Below are positions 6,678 to 15,414 of a stretch of 18,667 nt of DNA, piece by piece. This stretch comes from Bacillota bacterium (GTDB lineage: Bacteria; Bacillota; Clostridia; Peptostreptococcales; Anaerovoracaceae). Within the stretch, counting starts at the first letter, position 1. Every line of letters begins with the position of its first letter. The position numbers and the translations under genes were made by a program. The DNA is taken from NCBI GenBank assembly GCA_016287035.1, contig JAEEVI010000041.1:1-18667 (forward strand), written 5' to 3'. The notes under the pieces are model-generated. The model was not told the origin of the DNA, made no database searches, and saw nothing but the letters and a program-made list of their open reading frames with translations.

Positions 6678-7556
6678 ATGCGTATGAAGATGTTCGACAA
6701 TCACGTGCATCAGGCGGGCATTGACGACGACACGGGAGCGTTTTACGATAATCTTAGAGCGGCAGGCCTTGAAGGCGCTCTGCTGCTGTCGCTCCCTCCC
6801 GGCGCGGTCGACGGCGCCGGCAGGAAGCTCCCCTGGAAGGAGCGGCTCGAAAGCGTTCTGGAATTTCAAAGAGCGCACGGCGAGATAGTTCCGTTCTTTC
6901 ATATCGATCCGACGGAGGACGACGTATCCTCCCAGATCGACGCGGCCGCGGCCGCGGGGATAGCCGGCTTTAAAGCCATATGCATAGGCTACGACCCGGC
7001 GGACAGCGCGGTGCTCAAAACATGGGAGCAGATATCGGAGACGGGGCGGCCCGTTACGTTCCACTGCGGCATCCTTATAGGTCCGGCAGTGTCGGAATAC
7101 TGCCGTCCGATCAGATACGAAAAGCTTCTGCAGGTGCCGGGGCTTAGGTTCTGCCTTGCGCATGTCGGCTGGCCGTGGTGCGACGAAGCGATCGGGCTTC
7201 TCGCGAAGTGGAACAACTGCAGGAACCAGGGCAGGACGACGGCGGAGCTTTACTTCGACGCCACGCCGGGCGCGAAGGGCTATTCGCGGACGGAGATGTT
7301 CAGAAAGCTTTTCAGCTGCGAGATCGACGTCGCGAACAGGATAATGTACGGGACCGATATGCGGACGGGCTACGACGTCCGGACCGCGCAGTCGTTCCTC
7401 GGCAAGGATCACGCGATCTTCGATGAACTGGAGATCCCGGAGGACGCGCGCGAGAGGTACTTCTCGCGGAACATGCTGGAATACATCGGACGGTCCGCAG
7501 TTCAGCCGTCGGTCCCGACGGCCGCGGACGCCGATGCGGAAAAGAAAGGAAGATAA
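6678..7556 (+). CDS. Amidohydrolase-2 family metal-dependent hydrolase (TIM barrel)
   Basis: This 292-residue protein has the amidohydrolase-2 pattern (COG2159-like). It shows the first-strand pair His9 and His11 in DNHVHQ, His129 in VTFHCGI, His162 in LAHVGWPW, and Asp227 in YGTDMR, with FKAICIGYDP near 98-107. Members include lactonases and decarboxylases such as 2-pyrone-4,6-dicarboxylate lactonase and sugar-lactone hydrolases. A hydrolytic role on a lactone or amide formed by the two upstream dehydrogenases is a reasonable inference. The last ~20 residues are a low-complexity polar tail. The ribosome site is weak (GGAAG), and the ATG at 6684, two codons in, is an alternative start. The gene lies 13 nt after the extended SDR and 2 nt before the second allantoinase-like gene, indicating tight coupling. 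Confidence 0.75.
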   Translation: MRMKMFDNHVHQAGIDDDTGAFYDNLRAAGLEGALLLSLPPGAVDGAGRKLPWKERLESVLEFQRAHGEIVPFFHIDPTEDDVSSQIDAAAAAGIAGFKAICIGYDPADSAVLKTWEQISETGRPVTFHCGILIGPAVSEYCRPIRYEKLLQVPGLRFCLAHVGWPWCDEAIGLLAKWNNCRNQGRTTAELYFDATPGAKGYSRTEMFRKLFSCEIDVANRIMYGTDMRTGYDVRTAQSFLGKDHAIFDELEIPEDARERYFSRNMLEYIGRSAVQPSVPTAADADAEKKGR

Positions 7557-7558
7557 AT

Positions 7559-8926
7559 ATGTTTGACCTTTTGATACTTAACGGATGCGTCGTCACGCCT
7601 TCCGGAGCCGTCAGGCAGAACGTCGCGATCAAGGACGGCAAGATAGCGGCGCTGCTCGACAGCGGCGTCATCCCCGAGGCCGCGGAGTGCATCGACGCTG
7701 CCGGAAAATACGTTTTCCCGGGCGCTGTCGACACTCACGCTCACCTGAACGATCCGGGCTATTGCTGGCGCGAGGATTACGAGCACGGCACGAAAGCCGC
7801 GGCTGTCGGAGGCTATACGACGGTCATCGATATGCCTCTTCAGAACGAGCCGGCGATGACCACGGCAGAGATCATGAATACGAAGCTCGACTGCGTTTCC
7901 AAGAACGCGTACGTCGACTTCTGCCTGTGGGGCGGACTTGTCCCGAGCAATTTCGGAGACCTCAAGGGCCTGTGGGACAACGGCGTCGTCGCGTTCAAGT
8001 CGTTCATCGGACCGGTATCTCCGGACTATGCCACGCTGAGCTACGGCGAGGCGCTCGACGCGATGAAGATCATCGCCGGTTTCGGCGGCAAGGCGGGATT
8101 CCACTGCGAAGATCCGTCGATCATCCGTTACAACGAGGCGAAGCTTAAGCGCGAAGGGCGCACGGACTGGAGATCGTTCCTGGATTCGCGCCCCGTATCT
8201 GCCGAGACCACGGCGACGTACGCCATCATAGAGGCCGCGAGGGAGACCGGCTGCGACGCGCATATCTGTCACGTCAGCTGCCCCGAAGCCGCGGAGCTCG
8301 TAAAGCAGGCTCAGGCCGCCGGGATCAAGATCACCGCGGAGACGTGCTCGCACTACCTGACCTTTACCGAGGACGATGTCATAAAGAACGGGGCGCTGTT
8401 CAAATGCGCGCCGCCGCTCAGACCCGGGCAGGACGTCGAAAAGCTCTGGGGATACGTGAAGGACCGCGTATTCAGCGGCATAGCGAGCGACCATTCGCCC
8501 TGCACCTACGACGAGAAGTTCAACGAGCTCCTCGGAAGCAAGATCGAGACGCCGTTCGACGTATGGGGCGGCATAAGCGGCATACAGAGCGGCTTCATGG
8601 CCGCGTTCAGCGAGGGCTGCGTTAAGCGCGGCATAGCTCCGGAAACGCTCGCGTACGCGCTGAGCGAGAGCCCCGCGCGCGCGTTCGGCATCTGGGGAAG
8701 GAAAGGCGCGATCGCGACGGGCTTTGACGCGGATATCGTCATCATAGACCCGGACGCCGAATGGGAGATCAAGGCCGAGGATCTTCAGTACGTGAACAAG
8801 ATCTCCGCGTTCATCGGTCTTAAGGGTAAAGGTCTGCCGATACTGACGCTCGTCAGGGGCAGGAAGGCTGCCGAGAACGGAAAGCCTTCTGACACGCCCT
8901 GCGGAGCTTTCGTCAGAAGAGTGTAG
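7559..8926 (+). CDS. Allantoinase-like cyclic amidohydrolase (paralogue 2)
   Basis: This 455-residue enzyme is the closer of the two paralogues to bacterial AllB. Metal ligands are complete: His60 and His62 in DTHAHLNDPG, Lys147 in AFKSFIG, His182 in FHCED, His238 in ICHVS, and Asp311 in SDHSPC. AllB-like stretches include DMPLQNEPA, ETCSHYLTF, FKCAPPLR and VWGGISGIQSGF. Allantoinase hydrolyses allantoin to allantoate; a hydantoinase acting on another five-membered ring is the main alternative. AAAGGA sits 8 nt before the ATG, within the end of the preceding gene (2 nt gap). It is the last gene before a strong terminator. No allantoate amidohydrolase, ureidoglycolate or carbamoyltransferase genes are in the window, so the steps after ring opening are not covered by known partners here. 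Confidence 0.88.
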   Translation: MFDLLILNGCVVTPSGAVRQNVAIKDGKIAALLDSGVIPEAAECIDAAGKYVFPGAVDTHAHLNDPGYCWREDYEHGTKAAAVGGYTTVIDMPLQNEPAMTTAEIMNTKLDCVSKNAYVDFCLWGGLVPSNFGDLKGLWDNGVVAFKSFIGPVSPDYATLSYGEALDAMKIIAGFGGKAGFHCEDPSIIRYNEAKLKREGRTDWRSFLDSRPVSAETTATYAIIEAARETGCDAHICHVSCPEAAELVKQAQAAGIKITAETCSHYLTFTEDDVIKNGALFKCAPPLRPGQDVEKLWGYVKDRVFSGIASDHSPCTYDEKFNELLGSKIETPFDVWGGISGIQSGFMAAFSEGCVKRGIAPETLAYALSESPARAFGIWGRKGAIATGFDADIVIIDPDAEWEIKAEDLQYVNKISAFIGLKGKGLPILTLVRGRKAAENGKPSDTPCGAFVRRV

Positions 8927-8961
8927 CCGCGGTATAAGATCGATACGCGTGAAAGCGGCGA

Positions 8962-8996
8962 ACAAGGACGCCCGAAAGGGCGTCCTTGTGTTTATT
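8962..8996 (+). terminator. Terminator of the permease/amidohydrolase operon
   Basis: ACAAGGACGCCC (8962-8973) and GGGCGTCCTTGT (8978-8989) form a perfect 12-bp stem closed by a GAAA tetraloop, followed by GTTTATT. It begins 35 nt after the stop of the last operon gene. The minus-strand CYTH gene ends at 9021 and converges on it, so the same stem may stop that transcript too. The T-rich flank, however, is only on the plus-strand side. Confidence 0.85.
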
Positions 8997-9020
8997 CCGC
9001 ATATTGCATGTGATGTGCCG

Positions 9021-9650
9021 CTAAGCAATCTTCTCGAGCATCGCGAGGCCTCTTGCGAATTTCGTCCTGTCCTCGGCGATGAGCCCGTACTGACGGGCGA
9101 GCTTGTCTCCGAGCTCGAGCACGTCTTCGACGCTGCCGGCGTAGAGCTCGATCTCCATCTCCATGATCGGCTCTTCTCCCGCGTCGGTTATTATGCTTCC
9201 GCAGTCGAGCGCCAGCTCCATCAGGCTGCCGTTGTACGTGAGCCTTATCTGGCGGCGCAGGAATCGCGTCTCGAGCAGGTTGAGAAGAGGCTCTTCCCCC
9301 AAAAGCTCTACCAGAGTTTCTCCCTCCTCGCTGCCGCGGAACATATCCGCGGAAGGCTGTATGAACGACGTGTCCTCGCTGACCGGGACGTTTATCTCGT
9401 TGCGCTCGTGGAAGCCGTTGGCGCTGCAGCCGCCCCACTTGAGGGTGGCGATGTTCATGTCGCCCTCAGCGCGCACGCGCAGTGTCATGTTGTTTCTGGC
9501 CAGGAGCCTGTCCTTCGTGTCGAAATACACGGCCTTCATCACGATCGCCTGCGACGTCGACGGGTCGGCAAGACGCGCGAGCTGCGGATCCGTCCAGATG
9601 GCGTCTGCCGTAGCCTTGCTGTCTATGGCGTATTTAACTTCCTGTTCCAT
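9021..9650 (-). CDS. CYTH-domain (triphosphate tunnel) protein
   Basis: This 209-residue protein begins with the CYTH signature ExExK (Glu2, Glu4, Lys6 in MEQEVKY). Expected tunnel-lining charges follow: Arg58 and Arg60 in TLRVR, Lys71 in ATLKW, Glu164/166/168 in MEMEIEL, and Lys197 in DRTKFARG. The family binds triphosphates with divalent metal; bacterial members are mostly inorganic triphosphatases, others are thiamine triphosphatases or class IV adenylate cyclases. There is no fused CHAD domain, so this is a stand-alone CYTH protein. The start is the ATG at 9650 with TGGAGG 4 nt upstream; a longer open frame extends upstream but has no ribosome site and would place the signature internally. 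It is monocistronic, with its own promoter at 9680-9708. The physiological substrate is unknown; triphosphatase is the best guess. Confidence 0.85.
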   Translation of the reverse strand: MEQEVKYAIDSKATADAIWTDPQLARLADPSTSQAIVMKAVYFDTKDRLLARNNMTLRVRAEGDMNIATLKWGGCSANGFHERNEINVPVSEDTSFIQPSADMFRGSEEGETLVELLGEEPLLNLLETRFLRRQIRLTYNGSLMELALDCGSIITDAGEEPIMEMEIELYAGSVEDVLELGDKLARQYGLIAEDRTKFARGLAMLEKIA

Positions 9651-9679
9651 AAAACCTCCATTTATGAAATACGTCAAGA

Positions 9680-9708
9680 ATGATAGCACCCCTTTTTATG
9701 TTTTGCAA
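9680..9708 (-). promoter_or_regulatory. Predicted promoter of the CYTH gene
   Basis: On the minus strand, TTGCAA (9703-9708) and TATCAT (9680-9685) are exactly 17 nt apart, with four and five matches to the sigma-A hexamers. Transcription would start near 9673, about 23 nt before the ATG at 9650. It stands back-to-back with the trigger factor promoter, with 20 bp between the two -35 boxes. Confidence 0.6.
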
Positions 9709-9728
9709 GTAAAAAAATTTATGCGTCC

Positions 9729-9757
9729 TTGCCAACTTGAAATGCCTGTGATATAAT
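9729..9757 (+). promoter_or_regulatory. Predicted promoter of the tig-clpP-clpX-lon operon
   Basis: TTGCCA (9729-9734) and a perfect TATAAT (9752-9757) are separated by 17 nt. Transcription would start near 9764, giving a leader of about 38 nt before the ATG at 9802. An A-tract of seven lies upstream at about 9711-9717. I see no CtsR-like or CIRCE heat-shock operator nearby. Confidence 0.75.
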
Positions 9758-9801
9758 CCTAACTTGCCTTGATATTAGAGAATTTAGGAGGATTTTTGTC
9801 A

Positions 9802-11124
9802 ATGACACCCGTATTAGTCAGCAACGACAACAAGGAAGCGGTCTTCAAGATGACGTTCACGGCGGACGAGTTTGCCGAAGCCATCAACGAGACGTATAAA
9901 GCCAACAGACACAGATTTACCGTAGACGGTTTCCGCAGGGGCAAGGCGCCCCGCAGCATAATCGAGAGAAGATACGGCGCGGGCATATTCTTCGAGGACG
10001 CGATCGAGTCCCTCATGAGCACGGGATACGGCGCGGCGCTCCAGCAGCTGGATCTCGACGCCGTAGCGGTAAAGGACGCCGACTTCGGGATGGATAAGAT
10101 AGAGCAGGGCAAGGACGTCACCGTTACTATTACGGTCATCCTCGAGCCCAAGGTCGAAGTCAAGGATTACAAGGGCATCGAGGTCGAGAGGAAGGTCCAC
10201 ACCGTTACGGACGCCGACGTCGACAGCGAGCTTTCGATCCTTCAGAAGAGAAACGCCAGAATGGTCACCGTCGACCGCGAGGCCGAAAACGGCGATACGG
10301 TCATACTCGACTACGAGGGCTGGTGCAACGGCGAGAAGTTCGAGGGCGGCACGGCCGAGAACCAGAGCCTGCGCATCGGATCCAAGACATTTATCGACGG
10401 CTTCGAGGATCAGCTCATCGGCGCGAAGGCCGGCGACAAGAAGGACGTCAACGTAAGGTTCCCGAAGGAATACTTCGAGGAGAAGCTGCAGGACCAGGAA
10501 GCTGTCTTCCACTGCGCGATCAAAGAGGTAAAGAAGGAAGAGATCCCCGAGCTCGACGACGAGTTCGCGAAGGACGTCAGCGAGTTCGATACGCTCGAAG
10601 AGCTCAAGGCGGACATACTCGCCAAGAAGAAGGAGAGCGCGGCGAAGGCTGCCGAATACGACGGAAAGAACAACGCCATCAAGGCTCTCATCGACAAGAC
10701 CGAGTTCGATATCCCGCGCGTCATGATCGAGAACGAGATGGACAGCATCCTTCAGGAGTTCAAGCAGAACCTCGCTTACCAGGGCATCCCCTTCGAGGAA
10801 TACTGCAAGTATCTCGGAAAGACCGAGCAGGAGATCCGCAGCGGATACGAAGACGACGCCACCAACAAGATCAAGGGCAGGCTCGTATCCAAGGCTGTCG
10901 CTTCCGCTGAGGGCATCGAGTGCAGCGACGAGGAGTTCGAGGAAGAGCTCAAGAAGATGGCCGATCAGTACCAGATGGAGCTCGACAAGGTAAGGCTCGC
11001 TATCGGCAGCGGAGAGAACGCGAAGATGGTCAGGATGGACGTCATCATGCAGAAGGCCATCGATCTCGTTTACGCGAACGCCAGCTTCAAGGACGTGGAA
11101 GATACGCCGGACGCACAGGCATAG
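9802..11124 (+). CDS. tig: Trigger factor, ribosome-associated chaperone
   Basis: This 440-residue protein matches trigger factor in length and order. The N-terminal ribosome-binding domain carries the signature GFRRGKAP (43-50), where the F-R-x-G-K loop contacts ribosomal protein L23. An FKBP-type prolyl isomerase domain spans roughly 155-250 (GDTVILDYEG, FIDGFEDQLIGAKAGD), and a long charged helical C-terminal chaperone domain follows. It binds nascent chains leaving the ribosome in the cytoplasm. I prefer the ATG at 9802, 10 nt after AGGAGG; an in-frame TTG at 9796 has closer spacing and would add two residues, and a further upstream ATG at 9769 precedes the ribosome site. It is the first gene of the protein-quality operon and has a near-consensus promoter. 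About 76 nt with a weak hairpin separate it from clpP. Confidence 0.97.
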   Translation: MTPVLVSNDNKEAVFKMTFTADEFAEAINETYKANRHRFTVDGFRRGKAPRSIIERRYGAGIFFEDAIESLMSTGYGAALQQLDLDAVAVKDADFGMDKIEQGKDVTVTITVILEPKVEVKDYKGIEVERKVHTVTDADVDSELSILQKRNARMVTVDREAENGDTVILDYEGWCNGEKFEGGTAENQSLRIGSKTFIDGFEDQLIGAKAGDKKDVNVRFPKEYFEEKLQDQEAVFHCAIKEVKKEEIPELDDEFAKDVSEFDTLEELKADILAKKKESAAKAAEYDGKNNAIKALIDKTEFDIPRVMIENEMDSILQEFKQNLAYQGIPFEEYCKYLGKTEQEIRSGYEDDATNKIKGRLVSKAVASAEGIECSDEEFEEELKKMADQYQMELDKVRLAIGSGENAKMVRMDVIMQKAIDLVYANASFKDVEDTPDAQA

Positions 11125-11153
11125 CAGCGGGTGCATATATAATCAGTAAAAAA

Positions 11154-11185
11154 CACGGCGGGATCTGAGAGTCCCGCCATGTTGT
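11154..11185 (+). terminator. Weak stem-loop between tig and clpP, possible partial terminator
   Basis: GGCGGGA (11157-11163) and TCCCGCC (11172-11178) form a 7-bp GC-rich stem with an 8-nt loop. Flanking ACA/TGT can extend it across one mismatch. It is preceded by an A-run and followed by ATGTTGTTAAG, only a poor T-tract. It may let most transcripts through and reduce clpP-clpX-lon expression relative to tig. Confidence 0.45.
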
Positions 11186-11200
11186 TAAGGGGGAGAGATC

Positions 11201-11778
11201 ATGAGTTTGATTCCTATAGTTGTAGAACAGACTTCGAGAGGAGAGAGGTCGTACGATATCTATTCGCGGCTTCTCAAGGACCGAATCATATTCCTCGGCG
11301 AAGAGATAAACGACGATACCGCAAGCCTCGTGGTGGCGCAGCTGCTGTTCCTGGAATCCGAGGATCCCGACAAGGATATATCGCTGTACATAAACAGCCC
11401 CGGCGGCGTGATCTCCGCGGGGATGGCGATATACGACACGATGCAGTACATAAAGCCGGACGTTTCGACGATATGCGTCGGGATGGCGGCTTCCATGGCG
11501 GCGTTCCTGCTCGCGGCCGGCGCGAAGGGGAAGCGCTACTGCCTGCCGAACGCTGAGGTCATGATACACCAGCCTCTCGGCGGGATGCAGGGCCAGGCGG
11601 AGGATCTGCGCATCCACACGGATCACATCCTCGCCATCAGGGAGAAGATGAACAGGATCCTCGCGGAAAACACGGGGAAGTCCTACGAACAGGTCGCGAA
11701 GGACACCGACAGGGACAATTATCTCAGCGCCGCTGAAGCCGTGGAATACGGCATAGTGGACAAGGTTGTGGAGAAACG

Positions 11779-11782
<4 letters not shown>
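11201..11782 (+). CDS. clpP: ATP-dependent Clp protease proteolytic subunit
   Basis: This 193-residue serine peptidase forms the double-heptamer chamber that degrades proteins delivered by ClpX or other Clp ATPases. The catalytic triad is complete: Ser98 in GMAASMAA, His123 in MIHQPLGG, Asp172 in TDRDNYLSAAEA. SLYINSPGG (61-69) shapes the oxyanion region. The N-terminus SLIPIVVEQTSRGERSYDIY is nearly the textbook form, so the ATG at 11201 is secure, preceded by AAGGGGGAG. The stop overlaps the clpX start by 4 nt (ATGA), coupling the two partners. The length is normal and no residue is missing. Confidence 0.98.
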
Positions 11783-13056
<1,274 letters not shown>

Positions 13057-13074
13057 CCGCAGGTGAGGAATCCG

Positions 13075-15414
13075 ATGGAAGATAACAATAGAGACAACGC
13101 TTACCCGGGCGAGACCGTAATGCCGCTCATATCTTTGCGCGGTCTGGTCGTGTTCCCGGATATGGTCCTGCATTTCGATATAGGAAGAGAAAAATCAGTA
13201 ATGGCGCTCGAGAACGCCATGATGCGCGATCAGATAGTGTTCCTCGTCACTCAGAGAGACACCGAGATGGAGTTCCCCACGGAAAAGGAGCTCTACGAGG
13301 TAGGAACTGTGGCGCGCATACGCCAGATGCTCAAGATGCCCGGCGGCAACATAAGAGTGCTCGCCGACGGGCTCTACCGCGCGCGGGTCTCCGTGATGAT
13401 ACAGGAGGTCCCGTATTTCCTCTGCGACGCGGAGCGCATACAGATCCCTCCCGCGGACAACTCTTCTCCGGGGCTCGTCGCGCTCAAGCGCACCGCCACC
13501 GCCATGTTCGCCGATTATATCAAGAGATCCTCGAAGATCCCCGGGCTCAGCACGCCTAACGCCGATCAGATCGAGGATCCCGGCCGCCTCGCGGACACGA
13601 TAATCTCCAACATGGACATCAAGGTGGAGGACGTGCAGAAGGGCCTTTCGACGATCGATCCCGTCGAGCGCCTCCGCCTGGCGGTGAGCTACCTCACGCG
13701 CGAGACCGAGATACTCAGCCTCGAGGACAAGATCAGCAGCAAGGTCAAGACCCAGATGGACAAGAACCAGAGGGACTACTACCTGCGCGAGCAGATAAGG
13801 GCCATCCAGGACGAGCTGGGACAGGACGCCGACGCGGACGAGGAGATCGCCGCGATGAGGAGAAAGCTCGAGGAGCTTCAGCTCTCCCCGCTTATAACGA
13901 AGAAGGTCACGAAGGAGCTCGACAGGCTGTCGAAGCTTCCGCCGAACGCGCCGGACGCCGGCGTGATAAGGACGTACGTCGAGTGGATACTCGATCTGCC
14001 CTGGAACGAAGCCGACGCTTCGGAGATAGATCTGCACAAGGCTCAGAAGATCCTCGACGAGGATCATTTCGGGCTGGAAAAGGTAAAGGACCGCATACTC
14101 GAATATCTCGCGGTAAGAGCGCTCGCGGGAAGCGACAAGGGCCCGATCCTCTGCCTCGTAGGCCCTCCGGGCGTAGGAAAGACCTCCGTCGCGAGATCCA
14201 TCGCCAGATCTATCGGCAGGGAGTTCGTGCACATGTCGCTCGGCGGCGTGCGCGACGAAGCCGAGATCCGCGGTCACAGAAGGACGTATATAGGAGCTGT
14301 CCCCGGCAGGGTCATCTCAGCGATCAAGGAATGCGGAAAGAGGAACCCGATCTTCCTCTTCGACGAGGTCGATAAGATCGGCAGCGATTTCAGAGGCGAT
14401 CCGGCCTCGGCTCTTCTGGAGGTGTTGGATCCGGAACAGAACAGGGAATTCGTCGATCATTACCTCGAGGTCCCGTTCGATCTTTCGGGCGTCATGTTCA
14501 TAACTACCGCGAATACCGCGGACACCATCCCCAGACCGCTGCTCGACCGCATGGAGGTCCTGGAGCTTTCGGGATATACGGAAGAGGAGAAGTTCAGCAT
14601 AGCGAAGAAGTATCTCGTTCCCAAGCAGATCAAGGCGAACGGGCTCACTTCAAAGAATATATCCATCAACGCTTCAGCGATACGCTCGCTCATCCGCGAC
14701 TACACGAGAGAATCCGGAGTCAGGAATCTCGAAAAGGAGATAGCGAACCTCTGCAGGAAGGTCGCCAGGAAATACGTCGAGGGAGAGACGGGCAGGCATT
14801 CGATAACCGCCTCGGATCTCGAGAGCTTCCTCGGAAAGAAGAAGTATCATTTCGACAAGCTCCTCGGAAAGAACGAGACGGGCGTCGCCACGGGCCTCGC
14901 GTGGACCATAGTCGGCGGCACGACGCTGTTCATAGAGACAGCGGTGCTTCCCGGCAGCGGGCAGCTCTCGCTGACGGGCCAGCTCGGCGACGTCATGCAG
15001 GAATCCGCGAAGGCCGCCATAAGCTACATACGCTCGAGGTCTTCTAAGTTCGGCATCGCCGAGGACTTCTACAAGACCAAGGATATACACATACACATCC
15101 CCGAGGGCGCGACCCCGAAGGACGGACCGTCGGCCGGCATAACGATGTGCGTATCGGTCATGTCCGCTCTTACCGGACGTCCGGTGCGCAAGGACGTCGC
15201 GATGACGGGCGAGATAACGCTCCGCGGCAAGATACTGCCGGTCGGAGGGATAAAGGAGAAGGTCCTCGCCGCGCACAGGATGGGCATAAGCAAGGTGCTG
15301 GTGCCCAAAGACAACAAGAAGGATCTCGAAGACGTCCCCGAGACGGTAAGGAACGATCTCGAATTCGTTCTGATCGGAGACGTAGACGACGCCGTCGCGG
15401 AGGTCTTCGCATGA
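13075..15414 (+). CDS. lon: ATP-dependent Lon protease (LonA type)
   Basis: This 779-residue protein has the LonA order: an N-terminal substrate-binding domain beginning at MPLISLRGLVVFPDMVLHFD, a coiled-coil middle, an AAA+ domain with Walker A GPPGVGKT (363-370) and Walker B FLFDEVDK, and a C-terminal peptidase with the Ser686/Lys729 dyad (DGPSAGIT and GGIKEK, 43 residues apart as in E. coli). It degrades misfolded and regulatory proteins in the cytoplasm. I chose the ATG at 13075 because AGGTGAGG ends 6 nt before it; an in-frame GTG at 13063 lies inside that ribosome site. Its stop overlaps engB by 4 nt. No membrane segments are seen, so it is not LonB. Confidence 0.97.
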   Translation: MEDNNRDNAYPGETVMPLISLRGLVVFPDMVLHFDIGREKSVMALENAMMRDQIVFLVTQRDTEMEFPTEKELYEVGTVARIRQMLKMPGGNIRVLADGLYRARVSVMIQEVPYFLCDAERIQIPPADNSSPGLVALKRTATAMFADYIKRSSKIPGLSTPNADQIEDPGRLADTIISNMDIKVEDVQKGLSTIDPVERLRLAVSYLTRETEILSLEDKISSKVKTQMDKNQRDYYLREQIRAIQDELGQDADADEEIAAMRRKLEELQLSPLITKKVTKELDRLSKLPPNAPDAGVIRTYVEWILDLPWNEADASEIDLHKAQKILDEDHFGLEKVKDRILEYLAVRALAGSDKGPILCLVGPPGVGKTSVARSIARSIGREFVHMSLGGVRDEAEIRGHRRTYIGAVPGRVISAIKECGKRNPIFLFDEVDKIGSDFRGDPASALLEVLDPEQNREFVDHYLEVPFDLSGVMFITTANTADTIPRPLLDRMEVLELSGYTEEEKFSIAKKYLVPKQIKANGLTSKNISINASAIRSLIRDYTRESGVRNLEKEIANLCRKVARKYVEGETGRHSITASDLESFLGKKKYHFDKLLGKNETGVATGLAWTIVGGTTLFIETAVLPGSGQLSLTGQLGDVMQESAKAAISYIRSRSSKFGIAEDFYKTKDIHIHIPEGATPKDGPSAGITMCVSVMSALTGRPVRKDVAMTGEITLRGKILPVGGIKEKVLAAHRMGISKVLVPKDNKKDLEDVPETVRNDLEFVLIGDVDDAVAEVFA

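Noticed and set aside
7502..9028. A 508-codon open frame on the minus strand opposite the second allantoinase-like gene
   Set aside because: It lies antisense to a gene with complete catalytic motifs. Its translation is rich in Arg, Ala and Asp with no recognisable domain, which is expected from GC-rich codon bias on the opposite strand.
8949..9683. A 244-codon plus-strand open frame over the CYTH gene
   Set aside because: It starts inside the terminator region. The minus-strand frame has the ExExK signature, a ribosome site and a promoter, while this one has none.
9814..11136. A 440-codon minus-strand open frame opposite trigger factor
   Set aside because: It mirrors the Glu/Lys-rich trigger factor gene as a Leu/Val-rich shadow, with no ribosome site or motif. 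The plus-strand gene is certain.
11138..11143. A perfect TATAAT in the tig-clpP gap
   Set aside because: No acceptable -35 lies 16-18 nt upstream and there is no extended -10 TG in place, so a separate clpP promoter is not supported.
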